DNA of 38,012 nucleotides, taken from NCBI GenBank assembly GCA_945861405.1, contig CAMAUL010000030.1, positions 1 to 38,012 on the forward strand, in the 5' to 3' direction. The DNA is from Candidatus Methylobacter oryzae (GTDB lineage Bacteria; Pseudomonadota; Gammaproteobacteria; Methylococcales; Methylomonadaceae). Both the position numbers and the translations under genes were made by a program. Shown here piece by piece: positions 24,471-35,957 of the stretch. Under the pieces are notes generated by a model, which was given only the letters and a program-made list of their open reading frames with translations, did no database searches and had not been told where the DNA came from. Position 1 is the stretch's first letter. Each line of letters opens with the position of its first letter.

Positions 24471-25706
24471 CTACCCGGATATTGAATCAATCCTACTGAC
24501 TATCGCGCTGGATGCCAACTCCAGACCCTGCTTGTAACATTCGCTGGCTCTGTCTTTATCGCCTTGGACAAACAGCAAATCGCCAAAGAGTTGATACGCC
24601 GGAACGGTAGGTTCTATTGATATGCTTTTGGTCAGGTATGTTTCGGCTTTGCGGTTATCGCCGCATTTCATGCTCAACTTGCCCAATACGGCCAGGAATA
24701 CCGCATCCCGAGGGTGCATAGGCAGCCACTGCTCAGCTGTTTCAAGCTGTCTTGCGACATCTATCGATTGGACATTCCCGAACAATACCACCAGCGTTTG
24801 ATCCCAGGTTGTCGACAAGGCTCGTGCCAAGCCGCCTTCGACCTTTGCGCCCGCACCGGCATCAATCATCGCCGCAAAATAGATCGCCGAAACGCCTTTC
24901 ATGTTTCTTATGTAATCGGGGATTTCCTCCCACAATGCTTCAATTTCATTAACGCTGCCTCGCTCAGCCGCCTGTTTTAACAATTTGCTGAATGCTTCGG
25001 TTTCCAGCAATTTGATCTCGGCTTCCATCAGCACTTTATTGGTGTTCAATGACGGAATCAGTCTGCGCAAGCCTTCCCAATCGCCAGCCTGCTGATAGGC
25101 TTGATGCAATAATTTTAAAACGTTGGCGTGAGTCGGATCGATGGAATGCAGGCGGGTCAGGGTTTCCAGGGCTTGTTCGAACTGTTTTTCCGATAAATGC
25201 AATTCCGCCTGAGTCAGGCCTATCGCGACATCGGAACCCGGCGCATGGTCGGCGGCCTTTCTCAGGTATTCATCCCTTTTATCAATAGCGCCACGGGATT
25301 GCGCGGCTCTGGCTGCGGTCAGATAGTGGATCAACGGCGCGCCGCTGTGCGAGGCATGCTTGATCAATACTTTTTCGGCTTTTTCCCAGTTGCCTTCGGC
25401 GGAATCGACCAGACCTGCAATCAGGGCTTCCTGGGAACGGTTGAAATTAATGTTTTTGCCGCGATTTTTGATGTGGCTAGGCAATCTGAGCAGCCAGCCT
25501 AGAAACCTGAAGAAGACATAAAACACAAAAAAACCCATGATCAGGCTAACCGAAAAAACGACTAACGAGGTTTCCAGGGACCAATAGCCGATGCCGATCA
25601 GCACATAGCCGGGGTTTTCAAAGCCGCCCAGCCATTTATAGGCAACAAAAGCGGCGACAACGGCTAAAAGCAGCGAACCCAGGAAATACATTATATTTTT
25701 CATCAT
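24471..25706 (-). CDS. hemY: HemY-like TPR membrane protein
   Basis: HemY of the enterobacterial type (not protoporphyrinogen oxidase), 411 aa, an inner-membrane protein with two N-terminal membrane segments (about residues 5-25 and 41-66). A periplasmic or cytoplasmic TPR region follows. The HemY_N signature AFVAYKWLGGFENPGYVLIGIGYWSLETSLVV is clear. TPR-like repeats are seen in AIGLTQAELHLSEKQFEQALETLTRLHSIDPTHANVLKLL and again near the C-terminus (AETYLTKSISIEPTVPAYQLFGDL). Its precise role beside heme synthesis genes is not established. It is the last gene of hemC-hemD-hemX-hemY, 12 nt after hemX. The start is the first of two consecutive ATGs. Confidence 0.92.
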   Translation of the reverse strand: MMKNIMYFLGSLLLAVVAAFVAYKWLGGFENPGYVLIGIGYWSLETSLVVFSVSLIMGFFVFYVFFRFLGWLLRLPSHIKNRGKNINFNRSQEALIAGLVDSAEGNWEKAEKVLIKHASHSGAPLIHYLTAARAAQSRGAIDKRDEYLRKAADHAPGSDVAIGLTQAELHLSEKQFEQALETLTRLHSIDPTHANVLKLLHQAYQQAGDWEGLRRLIPSLNTNKVLMEAEIKLLETEAFSKLLKQAAERGSVNEIEALWEEIPDYIRNMKGVSAIYFAAMIDAGAGAKVEGGLARALSTTWDQTLVVLFGNVQSIDVARQLETAEQWLPMHPRDAVFLAVLGKLSMKCGDNRKAETYLTKSISIEPTVPAYQLFGDLLFVQGDKDRASECYKQGLELASSAIVSRIDSISG

Positions 25707-25718
25707 GTACGCTCTGGA

Positions 25719-26963
25719 TTAATGTGCGGCAGGCGCTGCTTCAACCGGCTTCGAGGTCTCAGCAGGCTGCGGTGCTGTCTCGGTGGGTTTTGCAGCTTCG
25801 ACTGGTTTTACAACTTGTTCGGGTTCGGGTTTTGCTTTTTCAGCAGGCGGCGTGGCTTTATCGGCTTCCAGCCTCAGCTTGGTAATATCCCTGAGCATTT
25901 TCAGCGACAGGCTGATGTCAGGAAAATGGCTGCGGATTTTAATCGCATTAAACCGATCCAGCTCGGTAATGAAACCGCTCGTCTCTGCATTCTTCGCAAA
26001 ATTTAGCTCGACCCATTTTTTTGCATCAGCCAGACTGGATTGATAAAGCTGCTCGTTCTGCTGAACCAAGGCAATTTTGACTATTTCCAGCTTTACGCTT
26101 AACTGCTCACGGATAAACTGGGCTTCTTCCGGCGTCAATACTTCCTTGACAGGGTGTTCGGAATGTCTAATGGTCACCATCCCTTCCAGTTGATCAAGCA
26201 GATTATGAATTTCCTTATCGGTCGGCTTCTGCCCCGCTTTGGGTGGAGGAGTCAATGCTTTTCCTGTATACGGCAATAACAAGGCTAATTTATCAACCTG
26301 ATCTTGCAGTATTTGAATCGAGGCATGCATGCCGACAATATCAGCTACTGCTACATTACGGATCGCCGCAATATCCTTGGCGATTTGCTCACGTATTTTA
26401 AACGCTCCTGCATCTCCGCTTTCTCTAAGACGCTGATCCGCCGCTTCCAGCGCTTCACGGGTGGTATTAATATCACCCATTAAATACAGGCGCTGATTGG
26501 CTATGCTTAACAGGTATTCTGCATCGGCAATCAACCAATCGCCGCGTGTCTTGCCTAATTGACGCTGCACCTGTGAAATTGCAGCATTTAATTCATTGCG
26601 TGAGCTGTCCAGTCTTTCGTTATGTAACTGGGAAAAATCCGCCAGGGTTTTGGTAAAATGGGCATCTTTTCCGGCGAGATCGGCTTCTACGGTAGCCAGT
26701 TGGGATTGAATGGCTGCAAGTTGCGTCTGATAACCGCTAATCTGTTTTGACAATTCGATCAGCTGCATATCGCCCTTATTAACTTCACCGCCCAAATTAT
26801 CCTGTTGAGAGCGCAATTGCTGAAAAAGATAAAACCCGACACCTGCCACACTTAAAATAATGAGCAGCATAATGATGCCAAACCAGAGTCCGCTACGCGA
26901 CTTGCGAGTTTTATTAGTGTTTCTGCTCACATCCTGTTCTTGTTGTTCAGTCAATTCGGCCAC
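25719..26963 (-). CDS. hemX: HemX-like membrane protein
   Basis: HemX (annotated in E. coli as a uroporphyrinogen-III methyltransferase-like protein, but without a methyltransferase motif), 414 aa. A single membrane segment at about residues 26-47 (LWFGIIMLLIILSVAGVGFYLF) is followed by a long coiled coil (about 50-140, LRSQQDNLGGEVNKGDMQLIELSKQ onward). The HemX domain follows, with DWLIADAEYLLSIANQRLYLMGD. The C-terminal 45 residues are a Pro/Ala/Glu-rich low-complexity tail with repeated KPVEAA/KPTETA units. The start is GTG, overlapping hemD by 13 nt, with AGGGG 7 nt upstream. Its function in tetrapyrrole metabolism is inferred only from constant association with hemCD. Confidence 0.9.
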   Translation of the reverse strand: MAELTEQQEQDVSRNTNKTRKSRSGLWFGIIMLLIILSVAGVGFYLFQQLRSQQDNLGGEVNKGDMQLIELSKQISGYQTQLAAIQSQLATVEADLAGKDAHFTKTLADFSQLHNERLDSSRNELNAAISQVQRQLGKTRGDWLIADAEYLLSIANQRLYLMGDINTTREALEAADQRLRESGDAGAFKIREQIAKDIAAIRNVAVADIVGMHASIQILQDQVDKLALLLPYTGKALTPPPKAGQKPTDKEIHNLLDQLEGMVTIRHSEHPVKEVLTPEEAQFIREQLSVKLEIVKIALVQQNEQLYQSSLADAKKWVELNFAKNAETSGFITELDRFNAIKIRSHFPDISLSLKMLRDITKLRLEADKATPPAEKAKPEPEQVVKPVEAAKPTETAPQPAETSKPVEAAPAAH

Positions 26964-27736
26964 TTAATTCCCCTGTCACACACGTTTATTACTGTCTCAA
27001 GAATTGCTGTATCGGTAGGACTATCCGTCACAGCAACTCGATTAAATCCCATATCGGCGGCTATACACCTGATTCTATCGCTAACCACCACCAGGGGTAT
27101 TAATGACAATAGCTTATTATTTTTATTTTTGCCCAGCATTAAACTCAAGTTTTGCAAGGCTTCGGCACTGGTCACGGTAATGACATCCAGGCGGTGTTGC
27201 TCCAGCAATTCGGCAACCGGTGAGCTATCAATTTCAGGGATTACTCTTTTATATACTTCCAGATAATCAACTTCTGCGCCTCTGCTGCGCAATGTAGTTG
27301 CCAGCTGCTCACGCCCGCCTTCTCCGCGAACGATTAAAACACTCTGGCCCTCGACTTGCTGTAGCTGAGGCATTGCCAGCAACGCTTCACTGCTATAGCC
27401 CTTTTCAGGCACCAAATCGACAGGCAGTCCCTCTATTTTCATGGCTCGTGCGGTAGCCTGCCCGACTGCGGCAAAACGTACGGATTCCGCTCGCCCTATT
27501 TTGCCACTATTCGCCTTTAGAGCAAAATTTACTGCATTGGCGCTGATGAAAATAACCCATTGAAACTCGTCCAGATTCGCCAGCTTAGCTTTTATCTGGG
27601 CTGCATCATCCTTCGGAACAATCTCCAGCGTGGGAAACCTCACCGCTATCCCGCCTTGCTGTTCAATTAATCGACTCAAGTTTTCCGCCTGATGCTCAGG
27701 CCGCGTCACTAAGACATGCCCGCCGTTCAATGTCAT
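26951..27736 (-). CDS. hemD: uroporphyrinogen-III synthase
   Basis: HemD closes hydroxymethylbilane to uroporphyrinogen III with inversion of ring D, the branch point to heme, siroheme and cobalamin. The family diverges strongly in sequence. Recognisable pieces are VLVTRPEHQAENLSRLIEQQGG at the start, WVIFISANAVNFAL, the AVGQATARAMKIEGL segment, GYSSEALLAMPQL, VLIVRGEGGREQLATTLRSRGAEVDYLEVYKR and DVITVTSAEALQNL. Length is 261 aa (E. coli 246). Placement 2 nt after hemC and overlapping hemX confirms the call. The protein is cytosolic. Confidence 0.94.
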   Translation of the reverse strand: MTLNGGHVLVTRPEHQAENLSRLIEQQGGIAVRFPTLEIVPKDDAAQIKAKLANLDEFQWVIFISANAVNFALKANSGKIGRAESVRFAAVGQATARAMKIEGLPVDLVPEKGYSSEALLAMPQLQQVEGQSVLIVRGEGGREQLATTLRSRGAEVDYLEVYKRVIPEIDSSPVAELLEQHRLDVITVTSAEALQNLSLMLGKNKNNKLLSLIPLVVVSDRIRCIAADMGFNRVAVTDSPTDTAILETVINVCDRGIKWPN

Positions 27737-27738
27737 GC

Positions 27739-28680
27739 TCAGTCAAACAACGCTTGCAGAATTTTATCTGCGCCTTGAGTTAACAAGTCTTCAGCAATCA
27801 TTTTGCCGATAGCTTCAGCCTGATCAACGCCACCCGTCCGTTCGGCCCGATAAATCACGCTGCCGTCGGGACTGCCGACCAAACCGCGCATAAACAGCTG
27901 ATCGCCCCGCAGCTGCGCAAAACCGGCAATCGGCACTTGGCAACCGCCACTCAAACGTGCGTTCATCGCCCTTTCTGCGGTCACGCACAATCCGGTTTCG
28001 CTATCGTGCAACACACTCAGCATCTTGTTGATTTCCAGGTCGTCGCTCCGACACTCTATGCCGATAGCGCCCTGACCAATCGCAGGCAGACTGACGCCGG
28101 AATCCAGGCATTGGGTAATTCGCTCAGCCATGCCCAGTCTTTTTAAACCGGCCGAAGCCAAGATAATGGCATCGTATTCGCCTGCGTCAAGCTTGGACAG
28201 GCGGGTATTGACATTGCCCCTTAACGACAGTATTTCCGCATCCGGGTAAAGTTCTTTAATCTGGCATTGTCTGCGCAAGCTGGATGTGCCGATTCTGGCA
28301 TTAGTCGGCAAATCCTGTAGCGTTGCATAATGATTGGAGACAAACGCATCGGTAGGATCTTCGCGGGTTAAAATAGCCGCAAGATGCAAGCCGACCGGGA
28401 ACTCTACCGGCACATCTTTCATCGAATGCACGGCAATATCGGCCAAGCCCTCCAGCATGCCCTGCTCCAACTCCTTGACGAACAAACCTTTGCCGCCGAT
28501 CTTGGCTAAAGGCGCATCGAGGATCTTGTCGCCCTGCGTGGTCATTTTAACCAGCTCAGTCCTGCATCCCGGAAATGTCCGCTCCAACCGTTCGGCAACG
28601 TGCTCTGCCTGCCACAGCGCCAAAGGACTCCTGCGCGTTGCAATACGGATAATTTTTTCAGTCAAATGAACACCCTTCAT
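27739..28680 (-). CDS. hemC: porphobilinogen deaminase (hydroxymethylbilane synthase)
   Basis: HemC polymerises four porphobilinogens into hydroxymethylbilane. The dipyrromethane cofactor is held by Cys247 in [11 protein letters not shown]. Other signatures: [32 protein letters not shown], the catalytic Asp in [12 protein letters not shown], and [11 protein letters not shown] with [20 protein letters not shown]. The start is uncertain: I take the ATG at 28680 (313 aa). A TTG three codons upstream and another TTG six codons into this reading are alternatives; the usual length is about 310. It is first in hemCDXY and divergent from argH, with 139 bp between the start codons. Confidence 0.95.
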   Translation of the reverse strand: MKGVHLTEKIIRIATRRSPLALWQAEHVAERLERTFPGCRTELVKMTTQGDKILDAPLAKIGGKGLFVKELEQGMLEGLADIAVHSMKDVPVEFPVGLHLAAILTREDPTDAFVSNHYATLQDLPTNARIGTSSLRRQCQIKELYPDAEILSLRGNVNTRLSKLDAGEYDAIILASAGLKRLGMAERITQCLDSGVSLPAIGQGAIGIECRSDDLEINKMLSVLHDSETGLCVTAERAMNARLSGGCQVPIAGFAQLRGDQLFMRGLVGSPDGSVIYRAERTGGVDQAEAIGKMIAEDLLTQGADKILQALFD

Positions 28681-28781
28681 TCTCAACAATAAATGCCGAT
28701 ATTGTAACCCGGGTAGGTTAATGACGGTTAATTGAACTTAGATTCTTTACCTACAGAGATGTCGATAGGGAGCTTTAGTTG

Positions 28782-28787
28782 TATAAT
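28782..28787 (+). promoter_or_regulatory. argH: possible -10 element for argH
   Basis: A perfect TATAAT lies 32 bp before the argH start codon, in the hemC-argH divergent region. The sequence at the expected -35 distance is a poor match, so the promoter call is tentative. Confidence 0.35.
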
Positions 28788-28819
28788 CTGACGACTTAAG
28801 TCACAAACAAAAATACACC

Positions 28820-30214
28820 ATGACCAACGTTAATTCCGACAAGCTTTCCAGCGCCCGTTTTGCCCAGGCAACCGATGCCTTTGTCGAGGTATTTACCGCT
28901 TCTGTCGATTTTGACCAGCGGATGGCGCAGCAGGATATTGAGGGCTCAATAGCTCACGCCAAAATGCTTTGTGCTTGCGGCATTCTGACCGGGCAGGAAC
29001 GCGATTCTATAATTGGCGGCCTTAGCCAAATCGGCCAGGAAATAGTTGATGGTATGTTTGTCTGGTCGATCCGGCAGGAAGATGTTCATATGAACATTGA
29101 AGCGCGCTTGACTGATTTAATCGGCATTGCCGGAAAAAAGCTGCATACCGGGCGCTCCCGCAATGATCAGGTAGCGACCGATATTCGCCTTTACCTGCGC
29201 AGTGAAATCGGACAGATCACAGTCCAACTCACGCGCCTGCAAACAGCCATTCTGGATTTGGCGGAACAGCATAGCGACACCATCATGCCGGGCTTTACGC
29301 ATTTGCAGGTCGCTCAGCCGATTACTTTCGGCCATCACCTGATGGCTTGGTTTGAAATGCTCAACCGAGACCGGGAAAGACTGCAAGATTGCTGTAAACG
29401 CATCAACATCATGCCTCTCGGTTCAGCCGCATTGGCTGGAACCAGCTATCCGATAGACCGCCAGATGACTTCTGATTTGCTTGGATTTAGCCGACCTTCA
29501 GCCAATTCACTGGATTCGGTCAGCGACCGTGATTTTGCCATTGAGTTTGCGGCAGTCGGCAGCTTAATCATGATGCATTTATCGCGATTTTCCGAAGAGT
29601 TAATCTTGTGGTCTAGCGCCCAGTTCGACTTTATCGAGATGCCCGACGCGTTTTGCACCGGCTCATCGATCATGCCGCAAAAGAAAAATCCTGACGTACC
29701 CGAACTGGTACGCGGCAAATCCGGCAGGGTAACCGGTCATCTGGTTTCGCTGCTGATGTTGATGAAAAGCCAGCCGCTGGCTTACAATAAAGACAATCAG
29801 GAAGATAAAGAACCGCTTTTCGATACCGCAGACACCTTAATTAATTGCCTGCGGGCTTATGCCGACATGGTTCCTCATATTGAAGCAAAAAAAACCAATA
29901 TGTATAATTCGGCCAAACGCGGCTTTGCCACGGCCACCGACCTTGCCGATTATCTGGTACGCAAGGGCATGGCTTTTCGCGATGCTCATGAAGCCGTGGG
30001 CTTGGCAGTACGTTTAGGGGTTGAAAGTCAGCGTGATTTATCGGAACTGTCTTTATCAGAGCTGCAACATTTTTCAGGCTTGATCACTGATGATGTTTTT
30101 GATTATTTAACGCTGGAAGGCTCGGTCGCAGCTCGTAAACACATTGGCGGCACGGCTCCCGATACGGTCAAGCTCGCAATCCAAACAGCTCGACAAAGCT
30201 TACGCCATGACTAG
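28820..30214 (+). CDS. argH: argininosuccinate lyase
   Basis: ArgH splits argininosuccinate into arginine and fumarate, the last step of arginine synthesis. The superfamily signature [11 protein letters not shown] lies at residues 281-291, including the flexible-loop serine. The substrate-binding [13 protein letters not shown] and [21 protein letters not shown] (catalytic His region) are present. Length is 464 aa, typical. Near its 3' end it overlaps cyaA by 8 nt (CATGACTAG), so the two are co-transcribed. The argH-hemC divergent arrangement resembles pseudomonads. Confidence 0.97.
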   Translation: MTNVNSDKLSSARFAQATDAFVEVFTASVDFDQRMAQQDIEGSIAHAKMLCACGILTGQERDSIIGGLSQIGQEIVDGMFVWSIRQEDVHMNIEARLTDLIGIAGKKLHTGRSRNDQVATDIRLYLRSEIGQITVQLTRLQTAILDLAEQHSDTIMPGFTHLQVAQPITFGHHLMAWFEMLNRDRERLQDCCKRINIMPLGSAALAGTSYPIDRQMTSDLLGFSRPSANSLDSVSDRDFAIEFAAVGSLIMMHLSRFSEELILWSSAQFDFIEMPDAFCTGSSIMPQKKNPDVPELVRGKSGRVTGHLVSLLMLMKSQPLAYNKDNQEDKEPLFDTADTLINCLRAYADMVPHIEAKKTNMYNSAKRGFATATDLADYLVRKGMAFRDAHEAVGLAVRLGVESQRDLSELSLSELQHFSGLITDDVFDYLTLEGSVAARKHIGGTAPDTVKLAIQTARQSLRHD

Positions 30215-33005
30215 ACAGCATCAAGAGCCAGCCATCCATTTAGGTTCGCCCGGCGAAGAAATCAGCATACAAGACCTGCAAACGATCAAGAATCGTTTTA
30301 AGCGCTTGAACCAGCTTCGTGAGCAGCGCGTTCAGGAGTTTTTGCAGCCTCGCCAAGAAATATTTTTAGACTTGCTAGCCTTGCTTTTCCATGGCAACTT
30401 CCCCATGTTACCGGGATTCATTTCCTCAACGACACCCGCAGGACTGCCCGAATACAATCCTAGCAACCGGACGCTAAAGGCCGCTAAACAATTTGCAAGG
30501 AACTTCAACTATACCCGCATAGCATCACATATTTACCCTATTGAAGGGCTGTTTTTAATGGGCAGCGTCGGCAGTATTGCCTTTTCCAAAACCAGTGATA
30601 TGGATATATGGCTATGCCATCAATCCGACTTATCACCCGAGGCTCTTGATGAGCTGCAAAAAAAAGCCACCGCAATAGAGCTCTGGGCTACATCCTTAGG
30701 GCTGGAAGTGCATTTCTTCCTAATGGACAGCCGTCAATTTCTACGCGGCGAAAATACTCCAATTTCTACAGAAAGCAGCGGGCAAACGCAGCATTATCTG
30801 CTGCTTGAAGAATTTTACCGAACGGCGATTTATATTGCGGGGAAAAGTCCTGCATGGTGGCTGGTTCCTCCCCATGAAGAAGGTAACTACCCGACTTACA
30901 TAAAACACTTAATAGATAAACGCTTCATTCCAGAGAATGAACTTATCGATTTTGGCGGCTTCGATGCAGTCCCGGCTGAAGAATTTACCAGCGCAACCCT
31001 TTGGCACCTCTATAAAGCACTGCATTCGCCACACAAATCGTTATTGAAATTATTATTAATGGAATGCTATGCCAGCGAATACCCTCATACCGAATGGCTT
31101 TGCCAGGATATAAAAAAGGCCGTTTATCAGGGCGATTATATGACGACCGATCTCGACCCGTATTTGCTCATTTACCAAAAAGCCGAACGATATCTGCAAA
31201 AAGCTCATAGCCATGAAAGATTAGCCTTGGCTCGTCAAAGCTTTTATTTAAAAGTAATGGGGGCATCCGACAACACCATGGATTCCACAACCCGAGCATC
31301 CAGAGAATTATATATCCAGCAGATTGCCAAACGCTGGGAGTGGCCAGCATCCACTATTGATGAGCTTAAATATCTACGATTCTGGAATATAAAAAAAGCA
31401 ACGTCAGAACATGCCGTTATTGTGCAGCAATTAACCCATTGCTACCGCATGATTATGGGATTTGCCAAAGCCCATGTAGTCCAAAACCAAGAAAACAGTA
31501 ACGATTTGAAATTAATCGGCAGAAAGCTCCATTCATTTTTGGAAAAAAAACCGGGTAAGATCGAAATTATTACTACACACTCAGAAGTTCACTCAAAAGA
31601 AAACTCAATATCAATCATAGAAGGCAGTCTTCTCGGTAACAACAATGGATGGGTTTTGTATCCGAAATACGTACAGCTAACTAATGCCGAAGAGTCTGAA
31701 CCCATACAAAAATGCCGTTCTTTGATCGAAATTCTTTGCTGGCTACTCATCAATGGACTCTATCACAACCAGCTACATCTCAATTTCAGCTCACAATCGC
31801 TCACAATATCAGATCAAGATCTGCGCTCAACCCTGAGGCAGATCCAGCTGTTTTTTAGTCATAACTTTGACTACGACCCCCCGCTAACCACCTATCAAAC
31901 TCTCAATACCTCGCTGAATTCATTGATTGTTATAAATCTGGGAATTTCAGATAACGAGCGCCTAGTTGTTATGAGTGAGCGTTCTGATGCGCTAAGTTAC
32001 GGCGCGAACCAACAGTGTTTTGTTCAATCTGTAGACAGGATTTCACTATCCAGCTGGGGCGAAATCACAACGAGTCAGGGCGAAGGCATAGAAGGGCTAT
32101 TTGACTGTTTAACAGACATCATCAATAACAACAAAAAACCGCTATCTCCTAGCAACCTTAAGTTTGTTTGCCACACCCCGAATCGGGCCAGAGGTATTCT
32201 CTTCCGCGTTGAGGTGGTATTTAACATCTTGGTTAAACTTTTTTCCAAGCAACATCATAATCGCTATATTTTACCCGGCGGAACCTCGTTTTACGTCTTC
32301 CAATTCGAAAATAAAGTATTATATTACAGAAAGCTGGCAACCAAAAAACTGCTATTAAACGAATTAGCCAGCCCCCAGGCACAGTTCAGCACTATTCATT
32401 TTGATCAGGCTATCCTCGATAACACGCCTATCCCTCTTATTTACTCCTTAAATAAGGAACAAGCGGTTCAGCTTTTTTACTATGAAAACAAGATGGACAC
32501 CAGCATTTATATTGTTGATGAAAAAGGAACCTTATATACCCAACGGTATAACAAAGAAAACCCTATCCATCTGCTAAAGCAATACTCCACTTTTTTAGAA
32601 TCGATCATCATGCGCAATACTTTTGATCCATTCTTGGCCATTGAATATTATGAAATTACGAAAAGTTCTGCAGGCATTTTTTCTTCTAATCCTGTGCAGC
32701 TGGAAGCCTCGCCCTCGAATAAAACATTAAGCTTGCGTATCACCGGAGAAGTCAGCAACAAAGATATCGTCTATACAATCTACTGCAATGAAAAGGAATT
32801 TTCATCACTAGATCATGGCAACCAAGTCTTTTATGCCGCTTATCAACATATACTTCAATTCAGGGGGGGTAAGATTAGTTACCCTATACATATTACCGAT
32901 ATTGATCTGCCTCTTTCTGCATTCCGCATCGACAATCCGGAGCAACTGCAAACTATCCATTATCTAAACTATAAACAAAAAATAGAAAATAAATTTAATG
33001 TTTAA
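30207..33005 (+). CDS. cyaA: class I adenylate cyclase
   Basis: CyaA, the enterobacterial-type cytoplasmic adenylate cyclase producing cAMP. The N-terminal catalytic domain has the nucleotidyltransferase signature GSVGS (residues 119-123) followed by [13 protein letters not shown], with metal-binding Asp131 and Asp133. Further typical strings are [36 protein letters not shown] and a C-terminal regulatory half. Length is 932 aa from the ATG at 30207 (E. coli 848). A longer frame from 30144 lies inside argH and is rejected. The gene overlaps argH by 8 nt. The C-terminal half is more AT-rich and less familiar, as usual for the regulatory region. The cAMP receptor is not in the window; the HDOD protein has only a degenerate cNMP domain. 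Confidence 0.95.
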   Translation: MTRQHQEPAIHLGSPGEEISIQDLQTIKNRFKRLNQLREQRVQEFLQPRQEIFLDLLALLFHGNFPMLPGFISSTTPAGLPEYNPSNRTLKAAKQFARNFNYTRIASHIYPIEGLFLMGSVGSIAFSKTSDMDIWLCHQSDLSPEALDELQKKATAIELWATSLGLEVHFFLMDSRQFLRGENTPISTESSGQTQHYLLLEEFYRTAIYIAGKSPAWWLVPPHEEGNYPTYIKHLIDKRFIPENELIDFGGFDAVPAEEFTSATLWHLYKALHSPHKSLLKLLLMECYASEYPHTEWLCQDIKKAVYQGDYMTTDLDPYLLIYQKAERYLQKAHSHERLALARQSFYLKVMGASDNTMDSTTRASRELYIQQIAKRWEWPASTIDELKYLRFWNIKKATSEHAVIVQQLTHCYRMIMGFAKAHVVQNQENSNDLKLIGRKLHSFLEKKPGKIEIITTHSEVHSKENSISIIEGSLLGNNNGWVLYPKYVQLTNAEESEPIQKCRSLIEILCWLLINGLYHNQLHLNFSSQSLTISDQDLRSTLRQIQLFFSHNFDYDPPLTTYQTLNTSLNSLIVINLGISDNERLVVMSERSDALSYGANQQCFVQSVDRISLSSWGEITTSQGEGIEGLFDCLTDIINNNKKPLSPSNLKFVCHTPNRARGILFRVEVVFNILVKLFSKQHHNRYILPGGTSFYVFQFENKVLYYRKLATKKLLLNELASPQAQFSTIHFDQAILDNTPIPLIYSLNKEQAVQLFYYENKMDTSIYIVDEKGTLYTQRYNKENPIHLLKQYSTFLESIIMRNTFDPFLAIEYYEITKSSAGIFSSNPVQLEASPSNKTLSLRITGEVSNKDIVYTIYCNEKEFSSLDHGNQVFYAAYQHILQFRGGKISYPIHITDIDLPLSAFRIDNPEQLQTIHYLNYKQKIENKFNV

Positions 33006-33248
33006 CAACCAATCTACAGAACCGCATTGTTGAATTAAGCTACAAGCAATCCGTTACTAAGCCACACCCAAATTCACATTACATGTCTTATCGCTCTATC
33101 ATCAACCGACACCCTAGCTCAATGACAGCCGCCGTTTTCCATGCCAATAGACTAATCACCTTACAATTGGTACAATTGGCTAGATTTTCGGAAGCTTTAG
33201 GGTTGTCCGTCTTTGTAAATTTTCATTTTATCAATCGGGAGAATATCT
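33006..33248. other. cyaA-gap intergenic region
   Basis: This holds the gap promoter and leader. A 9-bp perfect tandem repeat, TACAATTGG twice at 33162-33179, is the only notable string. GGGAG (33237-33241) is the gap ribosome binding site. A 58-codon open frame from 33083 runs into gap but has no ribosome binding site. Confidence 0.5.
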
Positions 33249-34262
33249 ATGCCAATTAAAGTTGCAATCAATGGTTATGGTCGTATCGGACGTAATATCG
33301 TTCGCGCATTATATGAAGCAGGCCGTACCAATGAAATTCAAATTGTTGCAATCAATGATTTAGGCGACGCCGCAACGAATGCTCACCTGACTCAATACGA
33401 TTCAGTGCATGGAAAATTCCCTTTCGAAGTGAGTGTTGATGGCGACTATATCGTTATCAACGGCGATAAAATTAAGGTTTTCTCGGAAAGAGACCCATCC
33501 AAACTGCCATGGGGAGAGCTAGGTATCGATGCCGTTCACGAATGCACCGGCTTATTCACCAGCAAAGCCAAAGCATCCGCGCATATTGCTGCCGGCGCAA
33601 AAAAGGTTATTATTTCAGCTCCCGGCGGCAACGATGTTGATGCAACCATAGTCTACGGCGTAAATCATGATGTCCTTAAAGCATCGGATACCGTTATTTC
33701 TAATGCCTCATGCACGACCAACTGTTTAGCGCCCTTAGTTAAGCCTTTGCTCGACACCGTTGGCGTCGTTCATGGCTTAATGACCACTATACACTCCTAC
33801 ACCAACGACCAAGTTCTGACTGACGTTTATCACAGCGATTTACACCGCGCCCGCTCAGCCACACAATCGATGATTCCTACAAAAACCGGTGCGGCCGCAG
33901 CTGTCGGCTTGGTATTGCCTGAACTGGTTGGAAAAATGGACGGTTTCGCAATGCGCGTACCGACTATTAATGTTTCTGTTGTTGATTTAACCTTTCAAGC
34001 AGGTAGAAATACCACTAAAGAAGAAATCGACCAAATCCTGAAAACAGCTTCCGAAGGCTCATTAAAAGGCATACTGAACTTCAACAGCTTACCACTGGTT
34101 TCAATCGACTTTAATCATAACCCGGCGTCGTCAATTTATGACTCAGCATTGACCAAAGTCATGAATGGCAACCTTGTAAAGGTTCTCTCCTGGTATGACA
34201 ACGAATGGGGATTCTCAAACCGTATGTTGGATACCACAATTGCCTTAGTCAACGCTAAATAA
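33249..34262 (+). CDS. gap: glyceraldehyde-3-phosphate dehydrogenase
   Basis: Phosphorylating NAD-type GAPDH, cytosolic, 337 aa, converting glyceraldehyde 3-phosphate to 1,3-bisphosphoglycerate. The Rossmann fingerprint GYGRIGR is at residues 9-15, the catalytic Cys155 in SNASCTTNC, and the activating His182 in TIHSYTNDQ. The central [17 protein letters not shown] and the C-terminal [12 protein letters not shown] are also typical. Asp37 in INDLGD would contact the adenosine ribose, which favours NAD. GGGAG lies 7 nt before the ATG. It forms an operon with pyk (14-nt gap), giving coordinated lower glycolysis, useful downstream of ribulose monophosphate formaldehyde assimilation. Confidence 0.97.
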   Translation: MPIKVAINGYGRIGRNIVRALYEAGRTNEIQIVAINDLGDAATNAHLTQYDSVHGKFPFEVSVDGDYIVINGDKIKVFSERDPSKLPWGELGIDAVHECTGLFTSKAKASAHIAAGAKKVIISAPGGNDVDATIVYGVNHDVLKASDTVISNASCTTNCLAPLVKPLLDTVGVVHGLMTTIHSYTNDQVLTDVYHSDLHRARSATQSMIPTKTGAAAAVGLVLPELVGKMDGFAMRVPTINVSVVDLTFQAGRNTTKEEIDQILKTASEGSLKGILNFNSLPLVSIDFNHNPASSIYDSALTKVMNGNLVKVLSWYDNEWGFSNRMLDTTIALVNAK

Positions 34263-34276
34263 CGGATTTCCCACTA

Positions 34277-35716
34277 ATGTTAAGAAGAACCAAAATTTTA
34301 GCAACACTGGGGCCTGCTACGGACAAACCCGGCGTACTTGAAGGCATGTTTGCAGCGGGCCTTGACTTTGTTCGCATGAACTTTTCACATGGCTCGGCTC
34401 AAGACCACATCAACAGAGCCAACTCCGTCCGTGAACTTAGCCTAAAGACCGGTAGACTGGTCGGTATTTTAGCTGATTTGCAAGGACCTAAAATTCGTAT
34501 TGCCCGCTTTAAAGATACCAAGGTGTATTTAAACGAGGGGCAGAATTTTGCCCTGGACATCAATCTTGACCCGATGGCTGGCGATAACACCCAAGTCGGC
34601 ATTACTTACGAACCTTTGGCCTTAGAAGTCAAACCGGGGAGCCGACTGCTGCTGGATGACGGTCGTATCGTACTTGATGTAGTCAATGTTGAAAACATGC
34701 GCGTTAATTGCACAGTTGTTGTCGGTGGCGACCTGTCTAATAACAAAGGCATCAACCTGCTTGGCGGCGGCCTTTCTGCAGCCGCTTTAACCGACAAAGA
34801 CAAGGAAGATATTAAAACGATTGCAATCATGAAATGTGATTACGTCGCCATTTCATTTCCACGCACCGCCGAGGATCTTCACGAGGCCCGCCGTCTGTTA
34901 GTTGCAGCAGGTTGTCATGCTGGCATCGTGGCCAAAGTTGAACGGGCAGAGGCCTTGGATGTTATCGATGAAATCATTCTAGCTTCGGATGCGGTTATGG
35001 TGGCCCGAGGCGATCTTGGCGTTGAAATTGGTGATGCCAACCTGCCTGCCGTGCAAAAAATGTTGATTAAACGCACTAGAGAACTTAATCGTGTAGCGAT
35101 TACCGCCACGCAAATGATGGAGTCAATGATTGATAATCCGATTCCTACGCGCGCCGAAGTTTTTGATGTTGCCAATGCAGTTTATGACGGCACCGATGTC
35201 ATTATGCTATCCGCAGAAACAGCATCAGGTAAATACCCGATTAAAGCCATTGGAGCCATGCATCGCGTTTGTATTGAAGCAGAAAAACAATCCAAAGTCC
35301 GTCTCTCAAGACATCGCATTGAACTCCAGTTTGATCGCGTCGACGAGGCCATTGCAATGTCTGCCATGTACATGGCCAATCACTCCAAAATCAATGGCAT
35401 TGCTGCATTAACCGAGTCAGGTTCGACTACATTATGGATGTCAAGAATCAGCTCAGGAATTCCCATTTTTGCACTGAGCCCCCATCAAGAAACTCTGGGC
35501 AAAGTCACTTTATACCGTGGCGTTTTTCCAGTACTTTTCATTCATGATCTTAGCGATCATGCCGAAGTAAACCGGGCAATCATTGCAGAACTAAAAAGGC
35601 GCGGCGTAGCTGTAGACGGCGACACATTCATCATCACTCAAGGCGACCTGAAAGGAATACCAGGCGGCACCAACGCTTTAAAAGTTATTACTGTGGGACA
35701 AGACTTAACTCATTAA
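34277..35716 (+). CDS. pyk: pyruvate kinase
   Basis: Pyruvate kinase, 479 aa, transferring phosphate from phosphoenolpyruvate to ADP. Signatures: [35 protein letters not shown] at the N-terminus, the active-site region [33 protein letters not shown], and [48 protein letters not shown]. The allosteric C-terminal domain follows ([28 protein letters not shown]). The N-terminus looks more like PykA (type II) than PykF. The gene follows gap by 14 nt and ends before a strong terminator at 35777-35811, so gap-pyk is a complete two-gene unit. Confidence 0.97.
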   Translation: MLRRTKILATLGPATDKPGVLEGMFAAGLDFVRMNFSHGSAQDHINRANSVRELSLKTGRLVGILADLQGPKIRIARFKDTKVYLNEGQNFALDINLDPMAGDNTQVGITYEPLALEVKPGSRLLLDDGRIVLDVVNVENMRVNCTVVVGGDLSNNKGINLLGGGLSAAALTDKDKEDIKTIAIMKCDYVAISFPRTAEDLHEARRLLVAAGCHAGIVAKVERAEALDVIDEIILASDAVMVARGDLGVEIGDANLPAVQKMLIKRTRELNRVAITATQMMESMIDNPIPTRAEVFDVANAVYDGTDVIMLSAETASGKYPIKAIGAMHRVCIEAEKQSKVRLSRHRIELQFDRVDEAIAMSAMYMANHSKINGIAALTESGSTTLWMSRISSGIPIFALSPHQETLGKVTLYRGVFPVLFIHDLSDHAEVNRAIIAELKRRGVAVDGDTFIITQGDLKGIPGGTNALKVITVGQDLTH

Positions 35717-35776
35717 AGCCTCTTATTGATTACTTTGTCGTCGCTCTCTTTCTAGAGTTACGCTTTACATGACTTA

Positions 35777-35811
35777 ATGGCCTGGAAATTTTAATTTTCA
35801 AGCCATTTTTT
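35777..35811 (+). terminator. gap-pyk intrinsic terminator
   Basis: ATGGCCTGGAAATT (35777-35790) pairs with AATTTTCAAGCCAT (35793-35806). It is a 14-bp stem with two wobble pairs and a 2-nt loop, followed directly by six Ts. It lies 60 bp after the pyk stop. Confidence 0.8.
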
Positions 35812-35957
35812 GATGTATCCTTGAAGAAGTTTATTACGCTTACGTCTTTGACTACACAATCTGCCCCCTCCCCACACAAGCAAGAACGATTATGGAAGAA
35901 ACCCAACTCATACCCCCCGCCAATGGGCTTCTGCCATCAAAAAACCAATTATAATTA
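35812..35957. other. gene-free spacer before the IS30 remnant
   Basis: I find no supported reading frame or motif here. The last three bases, TAA, match the three bases after the IS remnant and may be its target duplication. Confidence 0.3.

Noticed and set aside
30144..30206. A longer start for cyaA inside argH
   Set aside because: The added residues come from argH in another frame; the ATG at 30207 overlaps the argH stop in the usual coupled way.
33083..33259. A 58-codon frame upstream of and overlapping gap
   Set aside because: It has no ribosome binding site, family match or hydrophobic pattern, and runs through the likely promoter region.
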